From positions 3,163,958 to 3,227,957 of the forward strand of contig NZ_JAKVOI010000001.1 of the NCBI RefSeq assembly GCF_022482905.1: a stretch of 64,000 nt of DNA, in the 5' to 3' direction. The position numbers were made by a program, and so were the translations under genes. Each line of letters opens with the position of its first letter. Within the stretch, counting starts at the first letter, position 1. Positions 51,497 to 59,092 of this stretch are shown here, one piece after another. Below the pieces are notes generated by a model, which saw nothing but the letters and a program-made list of their open reading frames with translations, was not told the DNA's origin and searched no databases. The DNA is from Clostridium sp. (lineage in GTDB: Bacteria > Bacillota > Clostridia > Clostridiales > Clostridiaceae).

Positions 51497-53498
51497 AATT
51501 TTTATCTATACCATATTTTTTACACTTTAGGGAGATGGTTCTATGGGTTAATCCCAGTATTTTACCTACTTTATTATAACTCCCGTATTTTTTCATAGCC
51601 TTTGATATGATTTCCCTTTCGTATTCTTCAATAGTAGCCAGTTCTCCATCTTTTAGATTTATTAGACTTTCTGCATCCTGACTGTCATTTTTTATATAGA
51701 AGGGTAAATCATCTGATCTTATTGCATGTCCGTCGCACATATTTATTGCCCTTTCTATTATGTTCTCCAATTCTCTTATGTTTCCAGGCCAGTGATATTC
51801 CCTTAAATAATTTAGGGATTTCTTGTCTATTCGAGAAACGCTCTTGTTTAGTTTTTTATTTATTTTCTTTATGAAATGCTCCACCAGGAGATTTATATCT
51901 TCTTTTCGATCTCTTAAAGGAGGAAGTATTATACTTATAACATTTAATCTATAATATAAATCTTCTCTGAACTTATTGGATTTTAACATTGCCTCCAGAT
52001 TTTTATTGGTAGCGGCTATTATTCTTACATCTACCTTATGGGTGGTGAGTCCGCCTACGCTTTCAAATTCTTTCTCTTGAAGTACTCTCAGCAGTTTGAC
52101 CTGCATGGATACAGGCATATCACCTATTTCATCCAGAAATATAGTTCCCCTGTCTGCAAGATCAAATTTACCGGGTTTACTCTTTACAGCGCCGGTAAAA
52201 GCACCCTTTTCATATCCAAAAAGTTCGCTTTCAAATAAATTCTCTGGTATTGCAGCGCAATTTATTCTAATTAAAGGTTCATTTCTCCTGTTGCTGTTAT
52301 TATGTATGGCTTTTGCTATAAGCTCCTTACCTGTACCACTTTCACCTCTTATAACTACAGTGGAAGTGGATTTGGATGCTTTTTCAGCAATTACAAGACA
52401 TTCCTTCAAAGAACCGCTGTTGCCTATTATGGAATTGAAAGAACCGGCCAATCTGTTTTGTCTATTTAATTCCTCCTTATAATAATTTAGTTTTTCTTCT
52501 GAGTTCTCTAGTTTTTTAAGAAGGTCTTTTAATTCATCGGCAGTTCGTGATATTGACATTACCCCTTTGAATTTTTTATCTGCATATATTGGAGTCACTG
52601 TTGAAATTATTGTTTTATTGTCTTTATGATAAACTTTGTTTTTAATGGAAATCTTGGAATTGAATACTTTTATTCTCAAGCCGTGTGGAGAAATATTTAT
52701 TAAGTCCTTTCCCACGATATCCGGGCTTTTTATATTATAGTGATTTTCATATGCCGGATTTACATAACTCACAATTCGCCTGTCATCTATAAAGCAGATT
52801 AGTTCATGAGATGCTTCAAGTATTTTTTTGAAACGTTCATTTAGTTCCTTTATACCTACAAGATCGGAAATATCCTGAAATATACCCATGGCACCTATTA
52901 CCTTGTCATTTAAAAATATGGGAGATCTATTGGTTATTACAAGATTTTTGTTTATATACTGGGTTTCACCTACTTTTTTTCTCTTTATTTTAAGCAGATT
53001 TGGGAGATCTGAAGTTGGGATTATATCTTTTACAAACCTTCCCGTTACTTCCTGTAAGGTCTTATTTACAATTTTTAGGGCATAATCATTCATTGTGGTG
53101 ATACAGGCATTCTCATCTATGACAACTATACCGACAGGTATATTTTTAACTATTTGTTCGTAAGCTATTGTATTTTCTTCCATTATGTCATCTATTTTTG
53201 ACGCAGTAGGATTATCTTTTGACAGGTCATTGATTATGAAATTGCATAGTTTGTGCACGGCTTTTTTGCCGGTTTCGGTATCTTCCAGACAGGATACCTC
53301 GATTTTTTCATTTTGTTTTATTTTAAGAGATACGAGAGCCAGCATGCTTACAGCAAGAGGTTCTTTTGCTGCAAGATTTTTTATATACAAATTTATTCCG
53401 TATTTATTTTTAATCTGTACTGCCATATGGACAATTAAGGCTGCAATTCTTATATGAATTCCGTTTGGGATTGGTACTGTAATTATATTTTTATACAT
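51489..53498 (-). CDS. Sigma-54-dependent activator with N-terminal HPr-like domain
   Basis: A 669-residue enhancer-binding protein. Residues 1-88 form an HPr-like domain that aligns without gaps to Bacillus HPr: GIHIR with His15 and Arg17 kept, but Glu at position 46 where HPr has regulatory Ser46. Two PAS-like domains follow (about 112-215 and 220-320), then the AAA+ domain with Walker A GESGTGKE (385-392), GAFTGA (432-437), Walker B GTIFLDEIGD (451-460) and WPGNIREL (570-577). A TyrR-like helix-turn-helix ends it (YNKVGKILGLTHRTISLKCK). The start is ATG 53498 (AAGGATG upstream); a longer frame from 53534 runs through a palindrome. It is divergent from Enzyme I, which has a sigma-54 promoter. 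Confidence 0.94.
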   Translation of the reverse strand: MYKNIITVPIPNGIHIRIAALIVHMAVQIKNKYGINLYIKNLAAKEPLAVSMLALVSLKIKQNEKIEVSCLEDTETGKKAVHKLCNFIINDLSKDNPTASKIDDIMEENTIAYEQIVKNIPVGIVVIDENACITTMNDYALKIVNKTLQEVTGRFVKDIIPTSDLPNLLKIKRKKVGETQYINKNLVITNRSPIFLNDKVIGAMGIFQDISDLVGIKELNERFKKILEASHELICFIDDRRIVSYVNPAYENHYNIKSPDIVGKDLINISPHGLRIKVFNSKISIKNKVYHKDNKTIISTVTPIYADKKFKGVMSISRTADELKDLLKKLENSEEKLNYYKEELNRQNRLAGSFNSIIGNSGSLKECLVIAEKASKSTSTVVIRGESGTGKELIAKAIHNNSNRRNEPLIRINCAAIPENLFESELFGYEKGAFTGAVKSKPGKFDLADRGTIFLDEIGDMPVSMQVKLLRVLQEKEFESVGGLTTHKVDVRIIAATNKNLEAMLKSNKFREDLYYRLNVISIILPPLRDRKEDINLLVEHFIKKINKKLNKSVSRIDKKSLNYLREYHWPGNIRELENIIERAINMCDGHAIRSDDLPFYIKNDSQDAESLINLKDGELATIEEYEREIISKAMKKYGSYNKVGKILGLTHRTISLKCKKYGIDKNFI

Positions 53499-53512
53499 AT
53501 AATCATCCTTTC

Positions 53513-53528
53513 TGATAAAAAATATCAA
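53513..53528. promoter_or_regulatory. Palindrome A, candidate activator site
   Basis: TGATA-AAAAA-TATCAA, a half-site pair with a five-base spacer, just upstream of the regulator's ribosome binding site. It matches palindromes B and C except for one spacer base. Confidence 0.65.
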
Positions 53529-53542
53529 TATCAAAATAAAAT

Positions 53543-53559
53543 ATGATAAAAAGTATCAA
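53543..53559. promoter_or_regulatory. Palindrome B, candidate activator site
   Basis: ATGATA-AAAAG-TATCAA. It is 31 bases from palindrome A, close to three helical turns, so two dimers could sit on one DNA face. Confidence 0.7.
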
Positions 53560-53642
53560 CTATTATGTTACAGCTAAAATGGCCTGAAGTCTAGTTTATG
53601 TAATTTGAGATCTTGTAAATATAATAATATGTAAAATAATGC

Positions 53643-53659
53643 TTGATAAAAAGTATCAA
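53643..53659. promoter_or_regulatory. Palindrome C, candidate activator site
   Basis: A perfect TTGATA-AAAAG-TATCAA, exactly 100 bases from palindrome B and about 130 bases upstream of the sigma-54 promoter, the usual distance for an upstream activating sequence. Confidence 0.75.
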
Positions 53660-53789
53660 ATATTTAATCCTCAAATTTTTATTGCATTATAAAATAAAAT
53701 TTTATTTAAAAAGTCTTATTGCAGGAATTCAGGGGCTTGATCGGATATGAAAAATATGTGCCATAAAAAATTTTCAACATCAGCTTGAT
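53660..53789. other. AT-rich linker between activator sites and sigma-54 promoter
   Basis: No gene or other motif is visible. The high A+T content would suit DNA looping, but that is inference. Confidence 0.4.
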
Positions 53790-53806
53790 TTGGCATAAAA
53801 ATTGCT
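53790..53806 (+). promoter_or_regulatory. Sigma-54 (-24/-12) promoter of the Enzyme I gene
   Basis: TTGGCATAAAAATTGCT has GG at 53792-53793 and GC at 53804-53805, separated by exactly 10 bases, and fits the TGGCAC-N5-TTGC consensus with one change. The Enzyme I start codon is 33 bases downstream. Confidence 0.88.
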
Positions 53807-53838
53807 ATAATAAATAATACACAGAAGGGGGAATATTA

Positions 53839-55452
53839 ATGAAGAAAGGTATTGCAGCTTCAAAAGGATATTCGATAGGCAAAGTATATTTAAAAAAAGA
53901 TAGAAAAATAAAAATAGAAGATAGAAAAGTAGATGATGTAAAAGGAGAAATTTCAAGATTCAAGACTGCCCTTGAAGCCTCCAAAAAGCAGCTTGAAAAC
54001 ATAAAAGCCAAGGCTGAAAAAGAACTGGGTGCTGATAAAGCGGCAGTGTTTGACAGTCATATTATGCTTTTGGATGATCCGGAATTTGCAGGCTCAATAG
54101 AAGGAGAAATTGAAAGCAATAGTGTAAATGCGGAAAAGGCACTTTCTGATATGGTAAAAACGTATATGGCAACATTTGCAGCAATGGAAGATGAATATCT
54201 GAGGGAAAGGGGAGCAGATGTAAAAGATGTAGGAAAGAGAATACTGGATAATCTTACAGGCAATGTATCAGGAATTTCAGAAGTAGCGGAAAATACAGTA
54301 ATAGTGGCCCATGATTTAACTCCATCTGATACGGCGCAGCTTGATAAAAGTAAGGTTACAGCGTTTTTGACTGATATAGGTGGGAGAACTTCCCATAGTG
54401 CAATTATGTCAAGAACTCTGGAAATACCGGCAGTAGTTGGCATGAAGGATATAACTTCCTCAGTTAAAGATGGAGATATAGTAATTGTTGATGGAATTGA
54501 AGGTATTGCTATAATAAATCCTGATGAAAGAACCATAAGCGAGTATGAATTAAAGAAGGAAAATTATGAAAAGGAAAAAGCCAAACTTAAAAAGCTTATA
54601 AGTGTAGAGACAAGGACTAAAAGTGGAAAGCGTGTATTGGTGGCAGGAAATATAGGAAAACCCAAGGACGTAGATCAAGTTATAGAAAATGGTGGAGATG
54701 CCATAGGATTGTTCAGAACGGAATTTTTATATATGGATAGAGATGAGATGCCAGGCGAAGATGAACAGTTTGAAGCTTATAAATATGTTCTTGAAAAGAT
54801 GGGAAACAAATCTGTAGTTATAAGAACACTTGATATAGGTGGAGATAAAAAACTCTCATATCTTCCATTACCTGAAGAAATGAATCCCTTCCTCGGATAC
54901 AGAGCTATAAGACTTTGTCTTGACAGGCAGGACATATTCAAAGTACAGCTTAGGGCATTGCTTAGAGCATCAATTTATGGCAATCTCAAAATAATGTTTC
55001 CTATGATATCTTCTCTGGAGGAAATACTTCAGGCAAAAAATGTAATCGAGCAATGTAAAGAAGAACTTAAAAATGAAGGCAAACAGTATAAAGATGACAT
55101 AGAAGTTGGTATAATGGTTGAGATACCTGCCGCTGCTGTGAATTCTCAGGAACTTGCCAATTATGTAGATTTCTTTAGTATAGGGACTAATGATTTGATT
55201 CAATATACCTTAGCTGCAGATAGAATGAATGAAAAAGTATCATACTTGTATAATCCAATGCATCCAGCAGTGCTGAAACTTATAGAGATGACAATACAAT
55301 CTGCACACAGGGCTGGAAAGTGGTGTGGAATGTGCGGTGAGATGGCTGGTGATGAGAGGGCTATTCCTACATTGGTAGAATATGAACTGGATGAATTTTC
55401 AATGAGTGCATCTTCAATACTGAAAGCAAAACAACTCATAATGGAGAAATAA
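53839..55452 (+). CDS. ptsI: PTS Enzyme I (phosphoenolpyruvate-protein phosphotransferase)
   Basis: Transfers phosphate from PEP to HPr, starting the sugar PTS relay. The 537 residues have the N-terminal HPr-binding/phosphohistidine domain with GGRTSHSAIMSR (active His about 186) and the PEP-binding barrel with GLFRTEFLYMDRDEMP, SIGTNDLIQYTLAADR and the catalytic cysteine region WCGMCGEMAGD. The ATG follows AGAAGGGGGAATATTA. No HPr gene adjoins it; instead a divergent activator carries an HPr-like domain, and the gene has a sigma-54 promoter. It may be a second or dedicated Enzyme I, or the cell's only one; the window cannot tell. Confidence 0.95.
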   Translation: MKKGIAASKGYSIGKVYLKKDRKIKIEDRKVDDVKGEISRFKTALEASKKQLENIKAKAEKELGADKAAVFDSHIMLLDDPEFAGSIEGEIESNSVNAEKALSDMVKTYMATFAAMEDEYLRERGADVKDVGKRILDNLTGNVSGISEVAENTVIVAHDLTPSDTAQLDKSKVTAFLTDIGGRTSHSAIMSRTLEIPAVVGMKDITSSVKDGDIVIVDGIEGIAIINPDERTISEYELKKENYEKEKAKLKKLISVETRTKSGKRVLVAGNIGKPKDVDQVIENGGDAIGLFRTEFLYMDRDEMPGEDEQFEAYKYVLEKMGNKSVVIRTLDIGGDKKLSYLPLPEEMNPFLGYRAIRLCLDRQDIFKVQLRALLRASIYGNLKIMFPMISSLEEILQAKNVIEQCKEELKNEGKQYKDDIEVGIMVEIPAAAVNSQELANYVDFFSIGTNDLIQYTLAADRMNEKVSYLYNPMHPAVLKLIEMTIQSAHRAGKWCGMCGEMAGDERAIPTLVEYELDEFSMSASSILKAKQLIMEK

Positions 55453-55466
55453 AATAACTGAGTTTT

Positions 55467-55500
55467 AAAATCCCCCGATAGTGATATTGTGGGGATTTTG
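55467..55500 (+). terminator. Terminator after the Enzyme I gene
   Basis: AAAATCCCC pairs with GGGGATTTT around an inner CGATA/TATTG stem, and the 3' side ends in TTTT. Confidence 0.8.
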
Positions 55501-55577
55501 TATTTGAAGCATTGAAAAAATTCAGATTTATTGGTAATCTATAGATATAGTGTAATTACCTTGATAGGAGGGGTTTT

Positions 55578-56336
55578 ATGAAAAGTTTTAAGATGGTTAA
55601 GAGTATATCCATAGGTGTTCTCTTTTTGATTTTGGCATTGGGATTTACTGCGTGCAGCAAAAATAATACAAGTACTTCACAAGTTCCTTCGGATAATAAT
55701 TCTGCGGATTCACAAAAATCAACTCAAAAGTCCAGTAGTGAAACTAAAGACAAAAAGGAAGAAGTCAAGCAGGAAGAAGTCAATACAAAAGTTAAGACTT
55801 CAGGTGGAATTGAGTTTACCAAGAAGGAATTGGACAGCAATACCAAGGTTGAATTCAATACTCCCTGGGAAAGCTCCGAAGGTGGTACATATAGTGCAAC
55901 TATAGAGGGAAAAGGTGAAGAGGCAATAGAAGAGGGACAGGGCAAGATAATATTGAAAGGCAATGATAAAGTTTATTCTTTTGAACTTATAAATAATTCA
56001 CAAAAATCCCCTAAATCAATTGAATGGGCTGATGATGAAAATTTGCTCGTTGTTATTGGAATGTCAATGGGTACGGTTTCAAAAGGCGGAAACCTGTATA
56101 TGCTGAATGTGAATACAGGGAAAGTATTTTTGGTTCTGGATACACCAAGTGACAAACAGCAGGTTATGTCTGCGGAGAAAAATGGAAATAAGTTAAATCT
56201 AAAGGTAAATGTATATGATGACGATGTCTATAATAAATCCCATATAGAAAATTGGGTGATTGAGCCTTTTGATCCAAGCCTTAATAGTGATATGAAAGTT
56301 AGAGACTCTAGCGGAAAATTAATTTCAGAAATATAA
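55578..56336 (+). CDS. Lipoprotein of unknown function (DUF4652-like)
   Basis: A 252-residue secreted lipoprotein. The signal peptide ends in LGFTAC with the lipidated cysteine at residue 26. A Ser/Lys/Glu-rich linker (about 27-75) precedes a beta-rich domain with GGTYSATIEGKGEEA, KSIEWADDENLLVVIGMSMG and KGGNLYMLNVNTGKVFLV. This resembles a single beta-propeller-like unit seen in clostridial DUF4652 proteins; I am moderately sure of the label. The ATG follows AGGAGGGGTTTT. The next gene, a TPR membrane protein, is 42 bases away. Confidence 0.85.
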   Translation: MKSFKMVKSISIGVLFLILALGFTACSKNNTSTSQVPSDNNSADSQKSTQKSSSETKDKKEEVKQEEVNTKVKTSGGIEFTKKELDSNTKVEFNTPWESSEGGTYSATIEGKGEEAIEEGQGKIILKGNDKVYSFELINNSQKSPKSIEWADDENLLVVIGMSMGTVSKGGNLYMLNVNTGKVFLVLDTPSDKQQVMSAEKNGNKLNLKVNVYDDDVYNKSHIENWVIEPFDPSLNSDMKVRDSSGKLISEI

Positions 56337-56378
56337 TGATTATGTAAATGCTTTTGAATTACTGAAGGAGTAAATTTT

Positions 56379-57647
56379 ATGGATAAGTCTCGAAAAATAT
56401 ATACAAAAGCTTTGGACAAGTATAATGACGGTTACATAGATAAGGCTGTAGAATTGTGTGAAAAAAGCATATCTATTGATTTACACAATGCGGCCGCTAT
56501 TAATCTAAAGGGACTTCTCATGTATTTAAAAGGTGATATTGAAACGGCCCGTAAATTATGGAAGATGAATGCACAGACAAATAAAGACGGAGTTTCAGAA
56601 AAATACCTTGAGAATTCAAATGGAGATGTAAGCAGGAAGATACTATATAATAAGGCAATATCCTTTATAAAAAAATTAAAAATCAATGAGGCGATTCCAT
56701 TACTTGAACAATGCAGTGAAAGTGATTTCAATATGATTGATGTAAACAACTATCTGGCACTATGTTACATAAAAAAAGGTAAATATTCCAAGTCAATTGA
56801 ACTTTTGGACAAGGTTTTTCAAATTGACAGAAATAATAAGATGGCAAGACAAACCAGAAAATCTCTTCAGGATATGAAGATGGTTAAAAAACAGGTAAAT
56901 TTAAAAAGAAAAATTTGTATATCTATAATAATTGTAATTGCAATAATCTCTGTATTATATTTTTTGTTAGTTGGGAAAAATAATTATGGAAAGCTGCAAA
57001 ATATAAAAGGAATTAACTTGTTAAGTTTAATAAATGGTCAGAAACATTATAAAGATGAAGTAGTACATAATGACAAAAAAAGTCAATCTTCAAAAGTTCC
57101 TAAAAAAGAAAAAAATATTAAAAAAAGCAATTTCCCTTATAATGACATTAAAAGTTATATGGGTAATAGAGATTATGATAAATTATACAGTGAACTTATG
57201 AATTTTAAAGAAGAAGATGATTCTCTGACTATTAATGAAAAGGTGATTCTAATAAAAGCCAAACAGCTTCTTGTTTCAGATGGAGTTGATTACTTCTATA
57301 ATAAAGGGTGCAGTTACTTGAACAACAGGGATTACACAAAAGCAAAAGAATATCTTCAAAAGGCTTTCCGGTATGGTTTAAGTAGTTCTATATACCCGGA
57401 TATAATCTACATGCTGGGTTATAATCTTGAACTATCCGGTGATATAGAAAATGCTATAAGTTACTATGACAAATATGACAAGAATTATAAAGATGGATCA
57501 TATGAAGAAACGGTAATTTACAGACTTGCACTTATTTACAGAGATCTGGATAAATCTATGGCTAAAGCGTATGCACAGAGATTGGTAGATAAATATCCAA
57601 CTTCCATATATAATAATTCTGTGATACATTCTATAATAGGAAGTTGA
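56379..57647 (+). CDS. TPR-repeat membrane protein of unknown function
   Basis: A 422-residue protein with tetratricopeptide-like repeats on both sides of a single central transmembrane helix (about residues 178-199, ICISIIIVIAIISVLYFLLV). N-terminal repeats include YNDGYIDKAVELCEKSISID and YIKKGKYSKSIELLDKVFQI. C-terminal ones include KGCSYLNNRDYTKAKEYLQK and YNLELSGDIENAISYYDKYD. It has no enzymatic motif. With the helix in the middle, one TPR set would be cytoplasmic and the other outside, so it could connect the two. The ATG follows GAAGGAGTAAATTTT. Confidence 0.87.
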   Translation: MDKSRKIYTKALDKYNDGYIDKAVELCEKSISIDLHNAAAINLKGLLMYLKGDIETARKLWKMNAQTNKDGVSEKYLENSNGDVSRKILYNKAISFIKKLKINEAIPLLEQCSESDFNMIDVNNYLALCYIKKGKYSKSIELLDKVFQIDRNNKMARQTRKSLQDMKMVKKQVNLKRKICISIIIVIAIISVLYFLLVGKNNYGKLQNIKGINLLSLINGQKHYKDEVVHNDKKSQSSKVPKKEKNIKKSNFPYNDIKSYMGNRDYDKLYSELMNFKEEDDSLTINEKVILIKAKQLLVSDGVDYFYNKGCSYLNNRDYTKAKEYLQKAFRYGLSSSIYPDIIYMLGYNLELSGDIENAISYYDKYDKNYKDGSYEETVIYRLALIYRDLDKSMAKAYAQRLVDKYPTSIYNNSVIHSIIGS

Positions 57648-57662
57648 ATATGCGTAAAAATA

Positions 57663-57691
57663 TTGACTAAGTAAATAATAGAGTATAGAAT
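57663..57691 (+). promoter_or_regulatory. Promoter for trxA
   Basis: TTGACT (57663-57668), 17 bases, TAGAAT (57686-57691). A second TATAAT overlaps at 57691. Confidence 0.6.
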
Positions 57692-57703
57692 ATAATTAAA
57701 AGA

Positions 57704-57728
57704 TATACCCTTATAGGGTATAAGGAGG
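57704..57728 (+). promoter_or_regulatory. Hairpin abutting the trxA ribosome binding site
   Basis: TATACCC (57704-57710) pairs perfectly with GGGTATA (57716-57722) around TTATA, and the last stem base is the first A of AAGGAGG (57722-57728). It lies near the 5' end of the mRNA and could protect it or affect ribosome access. Confidence 0.45.
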
Positions 57729-57737
57729 TTGGAAAGA

Positions 57738-58055
57738 ATGATAGAAGAAATAAAAGATGAAAATTTTTCACAGTCGGTCAATGAGTCATCTGCTCCTGTA
57801 GTTGTGGATTTTTGGGCTTCATGGTGTGGACCATGTAAAATGCTGTCACCTATAATGGATGAGGTGTCCGAAGAAGTTGGATCAAAGGCCAAATTCTTCA
57901 AGGTGAATGTAGATGAAAACCCTAATACAGCTTCCCAATTCAAAGTTTCAAGCATTCCTACTGTAATGGTATTTAAGGATGGAAATGTAGTGGATAAGTT
58001 TGTTGGATTCAAACCTAAAGAGGCCGTAAAACAAGTACTGGAAAAGCATATATAA
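57738..58055 (+). CDS. trxA: Thioredoxin
   Basis: A 105-residue disulfide reductase with the active site WCGPC (cysteines 30 and 33), preceded by VVVDFWAS, and the conserved cis-proline in SSIPTVMVFKDG. The start is ATG 57738, nine bases after AAGGAGG; the TTG at 57729 touches that site. The reductase-like gene downstream is its likely partner. Confidence 0.96.
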   Translation: MIEEIKDENFSQSVNESSAPVVVDFWASWCGPCKMLSPIMDEVSEEVGSKAKFFKVNVDENPNTASQFKVSSIPTVMVFKDGNVVDKFVGFKPKEAVKQVLEKHI

Positions 58056-58089
58056 TTTTGATAGTCATAGATTATCCATTATGGAATTG

Positions 58090-58125
58090 AAATGGCAGAT
58101 TGACTGTTATGTTGATTTGCCATTT
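58090..58125 (+). other. Hairpin between trxA and the reductase gene
   Basis: AAATGGCA (58090-58097) and TGCCATTT (58118-58125) are perfectly complementary with a 20-base loop. It occupies the leader of the reductase gene, with no T-run. Confidence 0.35.
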
Positions 58126-58158
58126 TATTATAAACTTTTAAATGGAGATGGTAACCAA

Positions 58159-59022
58159 ATGGAAGGTACAAGGTACGATATAGCTGTAGTTGGCAGCGGG
58201 CCGGCAGGTCTTGCAGCGGCAATTAATGCAAAGATAAGAAATAAGAATATAGCTTTGTTCGGGATAGAAGAATTAAGCAACAAGCTGGTAAAAGCACCTA
58301 TAATAAATAATTATCTTGGCTTTTACAACATGACGGGACAGCAGTTTAAAGAAAAATTTAAAGAGCATATAAAATTTCTCGATATATCCATAATTACGGA
58401 AAAGATAAATACTATTTATGCCATGAGAGACTATTTTGCGCTGGATTCAAATGGGAAAATGTATGAAGCAAAATCCGTTATAATTGCAACGGGTGTCGAA
58501 TATACAAAACCTCTAAATGGAGAAGAGAAGTTTTTGGGCAGGGGCGTAGGTTATTGTGCTACTTGTGATGCGCCGCTTTACAAAGGTAAGAGGGTATGTA
58601 TAATAGGATATAACAAGGAAGCAGAAACTGAAGCAAACTATGTTAGTGAGCTTGCCGGCAAGATATATTACATACCAATGTATAAAGGTGAATTAAAATT
58701 AAATGAGAATATAGAAATTATAAGGGAAAGAGCTGTAGAAATACAGGGTAGTGATAAAGCAGAAAAGGTTATACTTAAAAATGGAGAAATTGAGGCAGAC
58801 GGTATATTTGTCTTAAAAGACAGTATATCACCAGGCCAGCTTGTGCCTGGACTCGACATGGAAAATAATCATATAAAGGTAGATCTTGATATGAAGACGA
58901 ATATAAAAGGTTGTTTTGCAGCAGGAGACTGTACCGGGAAACCTTATCAATATATGAAGTCAGTTGGCCAGGGACAGGTGGCAGCTTTGAGTGCGGTTGC
59001 CTATCTGGATTCAATTGAGTAA
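58159..59022 (+). CDS. Thioredoxin reductase-like flavoprotein, probably not NADPH-dependent
   Basis: A 287-residue two-domain flavoprotein. The FAD-binding GSGPAG (12-17), the redox CATC (133-136) and the C-terminal CFAAGDCTGKPYQ FAD motif are clear. The second nucleotide domain lacks the GGGxxA motif (it reads IIGYNKEAE) and the HRRxxxR arginines (it reads IPMYKGELK), so NADPH binding is unlikely. This pattern fits the clostridial ferredoxin-dependent flavin thioredoxin reductases. The start is ATG 58159 after GGAGATGGTAACCAA; an in-frame ATG at 58081 has no ribosome binding site and lies in a hairpin region. It follows trxA. Confidence 0.9.
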   Translation: MEGTRYDIAVVGSGPAGLAAAINAKIRNKNIALFGIEELSNKLVKAPIINNYLGFYNMTGQQFKEKFKEHIKFLDISIITEKINTIYAMRDYFALDSNGKMYEAKSVIIATGVEYTKPLNGEEKFLGRGVGYCATCDAPLYKGKRVCIIGYNKEAETEANYVSELAGKIYYIPMYKGELKLNENIEIIRERAVEIQGSDKAEKVILKNGEIEADGIFVLKDSISPGQLVPGLDMENNHIKVDLDMKTNIKGCFAAGDCTGKPYQYMKSVGQGQVAALSAVAYLDSIE

Positions 59023-59033
59023 ATAGAAAAAGT

Positions 59034-59075
59034 AGGGGATGTCACACTGATTTTTTAGTGCGACATCCCCTTTTT
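59034..59075. terminator. Terminator between convergent reductase and hydrolase genes
   Basis: AGGGGATGTC with GACATCCCCT, extended by CACT/AGTG across one mismatch, followed by TTTTT on the forward strand. It may act for both directions. Confidence 0.88.
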
Positions 59076-59092
59076 ACTAACTGCCAGGCGTA

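Noticed and set aside
58081-58158. An N-terminal extension of the reductase-like protein from ATG 58081
   Set aside because: There is no ribosome binding site, the extra residues match no flavoprotein start, and the stretch contains an 8-bp hairpin; ATG 58159 starts just before the FAD motif.
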